Source of the DNA: Parapedobacter flavus
Lineage (GTDB): Bacteria > Bacteroidota > Bacteroidia > Sphingobacteriales > Sphingobacteriaceae
Length of the DNA: 64,000 nucleotides
Direction of reading: 5' to 3'
NCBI RefSeq assembly: GCF_035818675.1
Contig: NZ_JAYKZZ010000001.1
Span: 434,001 to 498,000 of the forward strand
Shown: in pieces, positions 16,689 through 25,543 of the stretch
How positions within the stretch are numbered: the stretch's first letter is position 1
Layout of the letters: every line of letters starts with the position of its first letter
Position numbers and translations under genes: made by a program
Notes under the pieces: model-generated
Seen by the model: only the letters and a program-made list of their open reading frames with translations
Told to the model about the DNA's origin: nothing
Databases searched by the model: none

Positions 16689-18170
16689 TTAAACTGTTTT
16701 TATTGCCTTCATCGCGGTCATGGCCTTGCGTAATACGGCGCCCACTTTTTCAACAGGGTGGGTGCGTATGGCTTCGTTCACAGCGATCAATGCTTGATTG
16801 TCGACCGCAAGGTCTTTGCCTTCATTGAAGTCCCTGCCGATAATGTCGGTGTCTACGGTTTTCATGAAATCGGCCAGTAGTGGCTTACACGCGTGGTCAA
16901 ACAGGTAACAGCCGTATTCGGCGGTATCGGAAATCACACGGTTCATTTCGAAGAGCTTTTTACGGGCAATGGTGTTGGCGATCAAGGGTGTCTCGTGCAA
17001 CGACTCATAGTATGCCGATTCGGGCTTGATGCCGGCCTCAACCATGGTTTCAAACGCGAGCTCGACGCCTGCTTTGATATAGGCGACCATAAATACCGCG
17101 TGGTCGAAATATTCCTGTTCGCCGATCTTCACATCGCCGGCAGGTGTTTTTTCAAAGGCGGTCTCGCCGGTGGCGGCACGCCAACCCAAAAGTTGCTTGT
17201 CGCCGTTCGCCCAGTCTTCCATCATCGTGCGACTGAATTCGCCGCTCATGATATCGTCCTGGTGTTTTTGGAACAAGGGCCGCATAATCGCCTTCAGCTC
17301 TTCCGAAACTTCGAATGCCTTGATTTTAGCTACGTTGCTCAGGCGGTCCATCATGGCGGTCACACCGCCTTGTTTCAACGCTTCGGTGACGACCTCGACG
17401 CCATACTGCACCAATTTGGAAGCGTAGCCGGCGTCTATGCCCTTTTCGATCATTTTATCGAACGATAGGATGGATCCGGTTTGCAGCAAGCCGCATAAGA
17501 TGGTTTGTTCGCCCATCAAGTCGGATTTGACCTCCGCTACGAAAGATGAACGCAATACGCCGGCCTTATGGCCACCTGTTCCTACGCAGTAAGCTTTGGC
17601 TTCGGCTAAACCTTTTCCCTGCGGGTCATTCTCGGGATGAACAGCGATGAGTGTCGGTACGCCAAAACCGCGCAAATATTCAGCCCTTACTTCGGAGCCG
17701 GGGCATTTCGGAGCGATCATCACGACGGTAATGTCTTTGCGGATCTGCTTTCCTTCTTCAACGATGTTGAAACCGTGTGAATAAGAGAGCGTGGCGCCTT
17801 GTTTCATCAGCGGCATCACGGCGTCGATGACCGATGAGTGCTGCTTGTCGGGCGTCAGGTTACTGACCAGATCGGCCGTAGGGATAAGCTCCTCATAGGT
17901 GCCTACCGTAAAGTGGTTGTCGGTGGCGTTCTTCCACGAGTCGCGCTTTTGCTCGATGGCTTCCTTACGCAGGGCGTAGGAAACATCCAGTCCGCTGTCT
18001 CTTAAATTAAGCCCTTGATTGAGCCCTTGAGCACCACAGCCCACGATAACGATTTTTTTGCCTTTCAATGCGCTGATGCCATCATTGAATTCACTGATAT
18101 CCATGAATTCGGCAACGCCTAATTGGTTCAATTGTTCTCTAAGAGGGAGGGTGTTGAAATAGTTTGCCAT
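16689..18170 (-). CDS. ilvC: Ketol-acid reductoisomerase, long class II form
   Basis: A 493-residue NADPH- and Mg-dependent enzyme that rearranges and reduces acetolactate or acetohydroxybutyrate, common to valine, leucine and isoleucine synthesis. The Rossmann loop reads IVGCGAQGLNQG (about residues 41-52). Two helical C-terminal domains make it the long class II type, as in E. coli, rather than the roughly 330-residue class I. It follows ilvN by 66 bases and is the last gene before the hairpin and internal promoter. Confidence 0.95.
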   Translation of the reverse strand: MANYFNTLPLREQLNQLGVAEFMDISEFNDGISALKGKKIVIVGCGAQGLNQGLNLRDSGLDVSYALRKEAIEQKRDSWKNATDNHFTVGTYEELIPTADLVSNLTPDKQHSSVIDAVMPLMKQGATLSYSHGFNIVEEGKQIRKDITVVMIAPKCPGSEVRAEYLRGFGVPTLIAVHPENDPQGKGLAEAKAYCVGTGGHKAGVLRSSFVAEVKSDLMGEQTILCGLLQTGSILSFDKMIEKGIDAGYASKLVQYGVEVVTEALKQGGVTAMMDRLSNVAKIKAFEVSEELKAIMRPLFQKHQDDIMSGEFSRTMMEDWANGDKQLLGWRAATGETAFEKTPAGDVKIGEQEYFDHAVFMVAYIKAGVELAFETMVEAGIKPESAYYESLHETPLIANTIARKKLFEMNRVISDTAEYGCYLFDHACKPLLADFMKTVDTDIIGRDFNEGKDLAVDNQALIAVNEAIRTHPVEKVGAVLRKAMTAMKAIKTV

Positions 18171-18236
18171 TGTTTTATTTATGTAATTGACTTTTTTGTT
18201 TTCGTATGTATTTAGTTGTCGTATCGATGTCGCCGA

Positions 18237-18827
18237 TCACATCGTAAACACTTTATCCTGTTTATCGAGGTACCGGTTCTCCACGATTTCCCCTGCCGGC
18301 TCGGCTTCCTCAAACTCCTTCAGCTTTTTATGGAAGCCTTCGCTATCCTTAATGATCGCAATGCGGGCACTCCGCACAAACTCGATGAGGTTATATTCGG
18401 CCAATGCTTCTGTAAGCGCATCGATTTCTTCCCGGTGTCCTGCGGTTTCGAATACGGTGTAGTCGTTGCGTATCACCACCGCACTGGCGCCGTATTGGCG
18501 CAACAGCCGCTCAACGGGTGCTTTTTCGGTAACTACCTCCGTGGGTACCTTATACAAGGCCTGTTCCTGCCAGATGACCTCGTCGTTGGTGTTGTAATAT
18601 GCTTTCAATACTTCCACCTGTTTTTCAATCTGCCGGCACAGCTTGCGCACCACTTCTTCCGTTTCAATGGTGACGATGGTGAACCGGTGGATGCCTTCGG
18701 CTTCCGAGGGTGATGTGTTGAGGCTCTCGATGTTGATTTTGCGCCGCGAGAAGATGGTGGATATACGGCCGATCATCCCGATGCTGTTTTCCGTATATAA
18801 GGTGATGGTATATTCTTGCTTTTCCAT
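18237..18827 (-). CDS. ilvN: Acetolactate synthase, regulatory small subunit
   Basis: A 196-residue subunit with an N-terminal ACT domain (ENSIGMIGRISTIFSRR, about residues 13-29) that binds valine and mediates feedback control, followed by the C-terminal small-subunit domain typical of the longer IlvH/IlvN type. I use the ATG at 18827; a TTG 12 bases upstream could add four residues. It lies 41 bases behind the catalytic subunit ilvB, with which it forms the holoenzyme. Confidence 0.92.
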   Translation of the reverse strand: MEKQEYTITLYTENSIGMIGRISTIFSRRKINIESLNTSPSEAEGIHRFTIVTIETEEVVRKLCRQIEKQVEVLKAYYNTNDEVIWQEQALYKVPTEVVTEKAPVERLLRQYGASAVVIRNDYTVFETAGHREEIDALTEALAEYNLIEFVRSARIAIIKDSEGFHKKLKEFEEAEPAGEIVENRYLDKQDKVFTM

Positions 18828-18868
18828 GTTTTTAGTCAAAAGTTAATAACCAAGGATCAAAAAACCAA

Positions 18869-20620
18869 TTACTTTAACCTGATTTCACTTACACTGCTTC
18901 CTTGGGGCACCATCGGAAAGACGTTATTCTCTTTGCCTACCATCACCTCAAGGAGGTAGGATCCATCATGGTCAATCATTTCCTTTACCGCCTGTGCCAG
19001 TTCCGACCGGGCGCTGATGCTGCGGCCGGGTATGCTGTAACCTTTCGCCACGGTAACGAAATCGGGGCTAGTGATGTTGACAAACGAGTACCGCCTATCA
19101 TTGAAGAGCTGCTGCCATTGACGTACCATCCCCAAAAACTCATTGTTGAGAATGAGGATTTTTACTTTAGCGCCGAATTGCATGATGGTGCCGAACTCCT
19201 GAATGGTCATCTGGATGCCACCGTCGCCGATTACGGCGACCACGGTGCGATCGGGTGCACCGTACCAAGCGCCAATCGCTGCGGGTAGCCCAAATCCCAT
19301 GGTACCCAATCCACCGGAGGTGACATTGCTCTTGGACTGGTTGAATTTCGCGTAGCGGCAGGTCACCATTTGGTGTTGGCCTACATCGGTAACGATGACG
19401 GCATCGCCTCCTGTTAGCTCGTTGACGGTCCGGATAACCTCGCCCATGGTCATGATGTCGGTGGTGGGGTTAAGCTCGTTATGGATAACCTCTTTTATTT
19501 CCTCCTGCTCCAATTCGCGGAAACGCGCTACCCATTCCTTATGTTCACGCGGAGCTACCAATTCGGTGAGTAGTGGCAGCGTTTCTTTGCAATCTCCCCA
19601 TACCGGAACCGTTGTTTTTACGTTCTTATCGATTTCGGCCGGATCGATGTCGAGGTGGACCACTTGGGCCTGTTTGGCGTATTTATCCAGTCTACCTGTT
19701 ACACGGTCGTCAAAGCGCATGCCGATGGCTATAAGTACATCGCAATCGTTTGTGAGCACATTGGGGGCATAGTTGCCGTGCATGCCCAGCATGCCCATGT
19801 GCAGTGGGTGGTCGGTTTCCAGCGCGCTCAGCCCCATCACCGTGGCTGCTGCAGGAATTCCGGCTTTTTCAATGAATGTCTTGAACTCCGCCTCTGCCTT
19901 GCCCAAGATAACACCTTGACCGAACAGGATAAAAGGCTTTTTGGCCGCGTTGATTAGCTCGGCAGCTTGCTGCACATACTCCCTACGCACAATAGGCTTC
20001 GGGCGGTAGCTGCGGATATGGTTACAAACCTGATAGCCTTTATAGTCAAACGATTGGATCTGGGCGTTCTTGGTGATGTCAATCAACACGGGGCCGGGCC
20101 GACCGGTGCGTGCTACGTGGAACGCTTTGGCTAATGCCGTGGGGATTTCGCATGCGTCGGTAACCTGGTAGTTCCATTTGGTAACGGGCGCCGTGATATT
20201 GATTACATCGGTTTCCTGGAAAGCATCGGTTCCGAGGAGGTGAGCAAACACCTGTCCGGTGATGCAGACAATGGGGTTGCTGTCAATCATGGCGTCGGCA
20301 AGGCCAGTCACCAAGTTGGTGGCTCCCGGGCCGCTGGTGGCAAAAACCACCCCCACACGGCCGGATGTACGCGCATAGCCTTGAGCAGCATGGATGCCAC
20401 CCTGTTCATGCCGTACCAAGATATGCTTTAGCTTTTCATTGTAATCATACAGCGCATCGTATATCGGCATGATAGCACCGCCGGGATAACCGAATATGGT
20501 GTATACGCCTTCTGCCAGCAACGCTTCGAGCACGGCCTGTGAACCACTCAATTGGGTGGTTTCGGTTTCGCCTTTCAAATTGCCCTGTGGGTTGTCTTTT
20601 GTGATTTCCAACGTGTTCAT
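18869..20620 (-). CDS. ilvB: Acetolactate synthase, catalytic large subunit
   Basis: A 583-residue thiamine-diphosphate enzyme making acetolactate from two pyruvates, or acetohydroxybutyrate from pyruvate and 2-oxobutyrate. The activating glutamate is in LVRHEQGGIHAA (about residue 75). The thiamine-diphosphate/Mg motif begins GDGGIQMTIQEFGT and ends ILNN. Length and domain order are standard. It is the third gene of the operon, 86 bases behind ilvD. Confidence 0.95.
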   Translation of the reverse strand: MNTLEITKDNPQGNLKGETETTQLSGSQAVLEALLAEGVYTIFGYPGGAIMPIYDALYDYNEKLKHILVRHEQGGIHAAQGYARTSGRVGVVFATSGPGATNLVTGLADAMIDSNPIVCITGQVFAHLLGTDAFQETDVINITAPVTKWNYQVTDACEIPTALAKAFHVARTGRPGPVLIDITKNAQIQSFDYKGYQVCNHIRSYRPKPIVRREYVQQAAELINAAKKPFILFGQGVILGKAEAEFKTFIEKAGIPAAATVMGLSALETDHPLHMGMLGMHGNYAPNVLTNDCDVLIAIGMRFDDRVTGRLDKYAKQAQVVHLDIDPAEIDKNVKTTVPVWGDCKETLPLLTELVAPREHKEWVARFRELEQEEIKEVIHNELNPTTDIMTMGEVIRTVNELTGGDAVIVTDVGQHQMVTCRYAKFNQSKSNVTSGGLGTMGFGLPAAIGAWYGAPDRTVVAVIGDGGIQMTIQEFGTIMQFGAKVKILILNNEFLGMVRQWQQLFNDRRYSFVNITSPDFVTVAKGYSIPGRSISARSELAQAVKEMIDHDGSYLLEVMVGKENNVFPMVPQGSSVSEIRLK

Positions 20621-20706
20621 GGTTTTGTCTTTTTTGCGTTTTGTTCTAGGTTTTATACCTAAAGCTTACTGTCTTTCGACTAATGACTAACGATTACGAT
20701 TTGAAA

Positions 20707-22404
20707 TTAACATTCATCCGTTACGCAGCCGGAAGCCGCGTCGGCTACCGTCTTCGCGTATTTATAAAGTACACCTTTTGTTACTTTCAAAGCGGGTTTT
20801 TCCCATTTGGCTCGGCGTTCCGCGATGATATCGTCGGCTACCATCAGGTTGATGGTGTTGTTGACCGCATCGATAATAATGGTGTCATCGTCCTCAACCA
20901 ACCCAATTAGCCCGCCTTCGTAGGCTTCGGGCGTGATATGGCCTACCACAAATCCGTGGGTGCCGCCGCTGAAGCGGCCATCGGTAATCAGTGCCACGTT
21001 TTTGCCCAAGCCGGCTCCAATGATGGCTGATGTGGGTTTCAGCATTTCCGGCATGCCCGGCGCGCCTTTTGGGCCTTCATTTTGAATGACGACCACATCC
21101 CCGGGCTTCACCCGTCCCGATGCCAGACCGGCAATCAGGTCTTTCTCGCCGTCAAATACACGTGCGGGGCCTTCGAAACGCTCTCCTTCTTTTCCCGAAA
21201 TCTTGGCGACACTGCCTTTTTCAGCAAGGTTGCCGTACAGGATTTGAAGATGCCCTGTTGGTTTGATCGGCTGGTCGAGCGTACGCACGATCGGCTGGTC
21301 CATTTCGTTGATAGGCGTAACGTTCGACAGGTTTTCTGCCAGGGTTTGCCCGGTCACGGTCAAGCAATCGCCATGCAACAGCCCTTCATTAAGCAGGTAT
21401 TTCATCACGGCAGGTACACCGCCATAGTTGTAGAGGTCTTGCATCAGGTATTTTCCACTCGGCTTGAAGTCGGCCAATACCGGAGTGGTATCACTCATCC
21501 GCTGGAAATCATCCTGGGTAATGTTGATGCCCACACTTTTACCGATAGCGATGAAATGGAGCACGGCATTGGTGCTGCCACCGAGGATAATAATGACACG
21601 CAGTGCATTTTCGAATGCGTCGCGGGTCATGATATCCGACGGCTTGATGTCCCGCTCGAGTAGGATACGGATATATTTACCGGCTTCGCGGCATTCTTGT
21701 TTTTTCTCCTCGCTTACGGCGGGATTAGAAGACGAATAGGGGAGGCTCATGCCGAGTGCTTCGATGGCAGCGGCCATGGTGTTCGCGGTATACATGCCGC
21801 CGCAGGCGCCTGCGCCAGGGCAGGTGTGTTTGACAATGCCGAGGAAATCTTCATCCGTGAGTTCGCCTGCTATTTTTTGCCCAAGTGCCTCGAAAGCAGA
21901 TACGATGTTCAGGTCCTGTCCTTTATAGTGGCCCGGGGCGATGGTGCCACCGTACACCATGATAGATGGGCGGTCGAGTCGGGCCATGGCCATAATGGAT
22001 CCGGGCATGTTTTTGTCGCAGCCGGGGATGGTGATGACACCATCGTAATATTGCCCTCCACAGATGGCTTCGATGCTATCGGCGATGATATCACGGCTCA
22101 CCAGCGAGTACCGCATGCCATCCGTGCCGTTACTCATACCGTCGCTCACACCAATGGTGTTGAACACAAGGCCTACGAGGTCATTCCCCCATACGCCTTC
22201 CTTCACTACCTGGGCGAGGTCGTTGAGGTGCATGTTGCACGTATTTCCGTCGTAGCCCATGCTGGCGATGCCGACTTGTGCTTTCTGCATATCATCGTCC
22301 GTCAGACCGATGCCATAGAGCATGGCTTGGGCTGCTGGCTGGGTCTTGTCTTGCGTAAATACCTTGCTGTATTTGTTTAGTTTTGTTGTTTGATTAGTTA
22401 GCAT
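20707..22404 (-). CDS. ilvD: Dihydroxy-acid dehydratase
   Basis: A 565-residue iron-sulfur enzyme that dehydrates dihydroxy acids to the 2-oxo acids preceding valine and isoleucine. Cluster cysteines are visible in GNTCNMH, PGCDKNMPG and TCPGAGACGGMY. The C-terminal GRFSGGTHGFVVGH motif is also intact. The start lies two bases from the ilvE stop, so the genes are tightly coupled. Confidence 0.95.
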   Translation of the reverse strand: MLTNQTTKLNKYSKVFTQDKTQPAAQAMLYGIGLTDDDMQKAQVGIASMGYDGNTCNMHLNDLAQVVKEGVWGNDLVGLVFNTIGVSDGMSNGTDGMRYSLVSRDIIADSIEAICGGQYYDGVITIPGCDKNMPGSIMAMARLDRPSIMVYGGTIAPGHYKGQDLNIVSAFEALGQKIAGELTDEDFLGIVKHTCPGAGACGGMYTANTMAAAIEALGMSLPYSSSNPAVSEEKKQECREAGKYIRILLERDIKPSDIMTRDAFENALRVIIILGGSTNAVLHFIAIGKSVGINITQDDFQRMSDTTPVLADFKPSGKYLMQDLYNYGGVPAVMKYLLNEGLLHGDCLTVTGQTLAENLSNVTPINEMDQPIVRTLDQPIKPTGHLQILYGNLAEKGSVAKISGKEGERFEGPARVFDGEKDLIAGLASGRVKPGDVVVIQNEGPKGAPGMPEMLKPTSAIIGAGLGKNVALITDGRFSGGTHGFVVGHITPEAYEGGLIGLVEDDDTIIIDAVNNTINLMVADDIIAERRAKWEKPALKVTKGVLYKYAKTVADAASGCVTDEC

Positions 22405-22406
22405 AA

Positions 22407-23297
22407 TTATATGATCACTTCGTAATTCTCTTTTTCTAATGTTAAATTCTTGTATGCGCGTTGTATGGTTGCGCCTAATGTATCACTCCAGGCTTCGGGG
22501 AACGTTACGCCATCCACCGCTGCAATACCGACAATACCGGTTGCGGTACCGGTGAGGAATGCACTGTCGGCCGCTTTCAGTTCGTCGGGCGTCAGCTGTT
22601 TTTCCTTTACGTCGATATGGAACACGCCCGCGAGTTCGATGACCGCCTGTCTCGTGATTCCCGGGAAGATGTGGCCGGATGCCGGTGTAAATAAAGTGCC
22701 ATCCTTTTCTATGAATAAGTTGTTGCTCGATGCCTGTGCAACATACCCATCTTCGTCCAATAGGATAGCCTCGTCAAACCCCCGTTTCGTGGCCTCGGTC
22801 GTTGCTAAGATGGAAGATACATATTGGCCCGACACCTTAGCCGTCATGGGTACGGATTGGGGCGATGGTCGTCGATATGGAGACAGGGTAGTCCGGATAA
22901 GGCCTGCGCCTAAAAATGGCCCCCACTCCCAAGCGGCGATGACTATGCTGGAATCCGTAGACGGTGTAAGGTACATGTTGCGCCCGGTGGTCACCAATGG
23001 CCGGACGTATGCGCTCCGTAGGTTGTTTTTTTCGAGCAATTCATACGTCTTGTCTACCAACGTATCGGTATCCCATTGGAATTCGATGCCAACCTCTTCA
23101 CAAGAGCAACGGAGACGATCGTAATGCTGTTCGGCCTTGAACAGGCGCGTGCCATTGTGGGTGTTGTATGCGCGGATTCCTTCGATAGCCGACAACCCAT
23201 AGTGTACCGACTGGCTGAACAGGTCTGCCCCTACGGTGTCGGCTTTGACAAACCGACCGTCCAAATAAATCCATGCATTTTTATCGAAGTGCTTCAT
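22407..23297 (-). CDS. ilvE: Branched-chain amino acid aminotransferase
   Basis: A 296-residue class IV PLP aminotransferase performing the last transamination to valine, leucine and isoleucine. It starts with WIYLDGRFV and has the substrate segment SAIEGIRAY. The PLP lysine lies in MTAKVSGQYVSS, and SSNNLF and FPGITRQAV match the family signature. It is the first gene of the run, so the upstream region with its two palindromes is the likely control site for the whole operon. Confidence 0.94.
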   Translation of the reverse strand: MKHFDKNAWIYLDGRFVKADTVGADLFSQSVHYGLSAIEGIRAYNTHNGTRLFKAEQHYDRLRCSCEEVGIEFQWDTDTLVDKTYELLEKNNLRSAYVRPLVTTGRNMYLTPSTDSSIVIAAWEWGPFLGAGLIRTTLSPYRRPSPQSVPMTAKVSGQYVSSILATTEATKRGFDEAILLDEDGYVAQASSNNLFIEKDGTLFTPASGHIFPGITRQAVIELAGVFHIDVKEKQLTPDELKAADSAFLTGTATGIVGIAAVDGVTFPEAWSDTLGATIQRAYKNLTLEKENYEVII

Positions 23298-23593
23298 TAT
23301 TCCTCGACCAAATTTTATCCATATCCACGCTTGTCAGACGCCTTGATATTCGACTTCATCAAGGTAAAACCTTTATTCATTATAGGCAATAGCAAATGCT
23401 TATTTTTTGAAACAGAACATTATTTTGTTTTTCAATAAAAACCAAAATATTTTTTCATGAATTCATGATTTTATAGTGTAAAAATCCGACTAATGTATAC
23501 CGAATCCATTTTCGGTATTCGGTCCATTTTTTACATCTGGGTGGTCTCAATATGAAATTCTGCGTAAAATCGGTCTGACCGCCGAAAAAGTTT
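23298..23593 (-). promoter_or_regulatory. Upstream region of the ilv-leu operon with two palindromes
   Basis: An AT-rich non-coding gap. It contains a perfect 14-base palindrome TCATGAATTCATGA at 23455-23468, and an inverted repeat ATACCGAA (23497-23504), six bases, TTCGGTAT (23511-23518). Either could be an operator, for example for an Lrp/AsnC-type regulator. I looked for an attenuator: short frames are present but none is rich in Leu, Ile or Val codons, and there is no T-box-like stem with a terminator. No clean -33/-7 pair was found. Confidence 0.5.
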
Positions 23594-23603
23594 TAAAAAA
23601 GCA

Positions 23604-23634
23604 AGCCCCTCGGCAGTGTATTTACCGAGGGGCT
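23604..23634. terminator. Intrinsic terminator after atpC
   Basis: AGCCCCTCGG (23604-23613) pairs perfectly with CCGAGGGGCT (23625-23634) around an 11-base loop. On the minus strand it is followed by TGC then T6, ending the atpDC message 25 bases past the atpC stop. T-rich sequence also follows on the plus strand. Confidence 0.88.
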
Positions 23635-23659
23635 CATCGCTTTTTTTCTTTATTGTTTT

Positions 23660-23908
23660 TTACGGTTCCTTTATCCCTTCAGCAAGTACAGTGACGTTGT
23701 TGTGGACCACCTCCACTACGCCGCCGATAATATTAAAAATATCTTCCCCTTTTCCAGTGCGGACGATAACCTTGCCGCGTTCCAATGTAGATACGAGTGG
23801 AGCGTGGTTTTCCAGCACTTCAAAAGCGCCGGCGGTACCGGGTACGGTTACCGATGTGATATCGCCTTCAAAAACAGGTTGGTCTGGGGTGAGGATTGTA
23901 AGTTTCAT
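23660..23908 (-). CDS. atpC: ATP synthase F1, epsilon subunit, short form
   Basis: An 82-residue epsilon subunit consisting only of the N-terminal beta-sandwich (MKLTILTPDQPVFEGD at the start, GGVVEV near the end). The usual C-terminal two-helix domain, which inhibits ATP hydrolysis in many bacteria and brings the subunit to about 130 residues, is absent. The stop codon is clean and followed by a terminator, so this is a naturally short form rather than a truncation. It starts on the base next to the end of atpD. Confidence 0.9.
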   Translation of the reverse strand: MKLTILTPDQPVFEGDITSVTVPGTAGAFEVLENHAPLVSTLERGKVIVRTGKGEDIFNIIGGVVEVVHNNVTVLAEGIKEP

Positions 23909-25411
23909 TTATACAGCTTCAGCGAGTAATTTCTTGCCTTTTTCGATTGCGTCTTCAATGGTGCCCACTAAATTAAAGGCTGCTTCGGGATATTCGTCCA
24001 CTTCGCCATCGATGATCATGTTAAACCCTTTGATGGTTTCTTTGAGGTCTACCAGTACCCCTTTCAGGCCGGTGAATTGTTCGGCTACGTGGAATGGTTG
24101 TGACAGAAAGCGCTGAACGCGACGGGCGCGTGCAACAACCAATTTATCCTCTTCAGACAGTTCATCCATACCGAGAATGGCGATGATGTCTTGCAGTTCT
24201 TTATAGCGCTGAAGGATTTCCTTCACACGTTGTGCGGTATTGTAGTGCTCATCTCCCAAAATGGCAGGGCTCAAAATCCGTGAGGTCGAATCCAGGGGAT
24301 CTACTGCTGGATAAATGCCTAGCTCGGCGATTTTACGGGAGAGAACAGTAGTTGCATCCAAATGGGCAAACGTTGTTGCCGGTGCAGGGTCTGTCAAGTC
24401 ATCGGCAGGTACGTATACAGCCTGTACCGATGTGATGGAGCCGCGTTTGGTGGATGTGATACGTTCCTGCATGAGCCCCATTTCGGTAGCCAACGTCGGT
24501 TGGTAACCAACTGCCGACGGCATCCGGCCCAAGAGTGCTGACACTTCCGAACCTGCTTGTGTAAACCGGAAGATATTGTCGATGAAGAAAAGAATGTCTC
24601 GGCCTGCGCCTTCACCGTCGCCATCGCGGAAATATTCAGCGATTGTCAGTCCAGAGAGTGCTACTCGAGCACGTGCTCCCGGAGGCTCGTTCATTTGTCC
24701 GAATACAAAGGTCGCCTTGGAATCCTTCATTTCTTCGGTATTCACCTTATCCAACGGCCATTCGCCTTTTTCCATGCCTTCCAAAAACTCATCACCATAT
24801 TTGATGATGCCTGATTCCAGCATTTCACGGAGTAGGTCATTCCCTTCGCGGGTACGTTCGCCGACACCCGCAAATACGGAAAGGCCGGCGTATGCCTTGG
24901 CAATATTGTTAATCAATTCCTGGATCAATACGGTTTTCCCAACGCCGGCACCTCCGAACAAGCCAATCTTGCCACCCTTTGCATAGGGCTCCAAGAGGTC
25001 AATTACTTTAATGCCCGTAAGCAGCACTTCGCTTTCTGTAGAAAGGTCCTCAAATTTTGGGGGGTCGTTGTGGATGCTACGGCCAGCGGATTTGTCGAGT
25101 TCCTGAATACCGTCAATAGCATCACCTACCACGTTGAATACCCGTCCTTTGATACTTTCGCCAGTTGGCATTTTGATGGGGGCTCCTGTGTCAACCACCT
25201 TCATTCCGCGCATAAGACCTTCGGTGGCATCCATGGCGATGGTGCGCACGCGCTCCTCACCCAAATGCTGCTGTACCTCTAGAACAATACGCTGACCATT
25301 CTCCTTCTCGATTTCCAACGCATCGTAAATTTTCGGAAGCTTGGCGTTTTCAGAGAAACTAACGTCGACCACTGGGCCGATGATTTGGGCAATTTTTCCA
25401 ATATTGGACAT
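23909..25411 (-). CDS. atpD: ATP synthase F1, beta subunit
   Basis: A 500-residue catalytic subunit. The P-loop GGAGVGKTVL is near residue 155, and the catalytic glutamate segment GERTREGNDL and the ALSGLTIAEYFRD stretch are intact. I start at 25411 (MSNIGKIAQIIGPVVDV), where the family N-terminus begins; an upstream in-frame ATG at 25456 would add 15 unrelated residues. It forms a two-gene unit with atpC; the other F1Fo genes are not in the window, a split known in Bacteroidota. A perfect promoter lies about 70 bases upstream. Confidence 0.95.
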   Translation of the reverse strand: MSNIGKIAQIIGPVVDVSFSENAKLPKIYDALEIEKENGQRIVLEVQQHLGEERVRTIAMDATEGLMRGMKVVDTGAPIKMPTGESIKGRVFNVVGDAIDGIQELDKSAGRSIHNDPPKFEDLSTESEVLLTGIKVIDLLEPYAKGGKIGLFGGAGVGKTVLIQELINNIAKAYAGLSVFAGVGERTREGNDLLREMLESGIIKYGDEFLEGMEKGEWPLDKVNTEEMKDSKATFVFGQMNEPPGARARVALSGLTIAEYFRDGDGEGAGRDILFFIDNIFRFTQAGSEVSALLGRMPSAVGYQPTLATEMGLMQERITSTKRGSITSVQAVYVPADDLTDPAPATTFAHLDATTVLSRKIAELGIYPAVDPLDSTSRILSPAILGDEHYNTAQRVKEILQRYKELQDIIAILGMDELSEEDKLVVARARRVQRFLSQPFHVAEQFTGLKGVLVDLKETIKGFNMIIDGEVDEYPEAAFNLVGTIEDAIEKGKKLLAEAV

Positions 25412-25480
25412 ACTATCAGGAACTAAAATTTTATAAACCAATCTAATAAAGGCCAATTATGCGCCTTAATTTTGGTCTGC

Positions 25481-25511
25481 AAAAATACGCTTTAAAGAAT
25501 TAAAAGCAAAT
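25481..25511 (-). promoter_or_regulatory. Promoter of atpDC
   Basis: On the minus strand TTTG (25508-25511), 19 bases, then TATTTTTG (25481-25488). Both boxes and the spacing match the Bacteroidota consensus exactly. Expected initiation near 25474 gives a leader of about 60 bases before atpD. Confidence 0.78.
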
Positions 25512-25543
25512 ATTAATTCAAACAATTATTCGACTACTTATTG

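Noticed and set aside
18828..18839. TTG start four codons upstream of ilvN
   Set aside because: Possible, but the ATG at 18827 starts the normal family N-terminus.
23298..23593. Leader peptide or T-box attenuator for the ilv operon
   Set aside because: Short frames here are not rich in Leu, Ile or Val codons, and no terminator/antiterminator pair was found.
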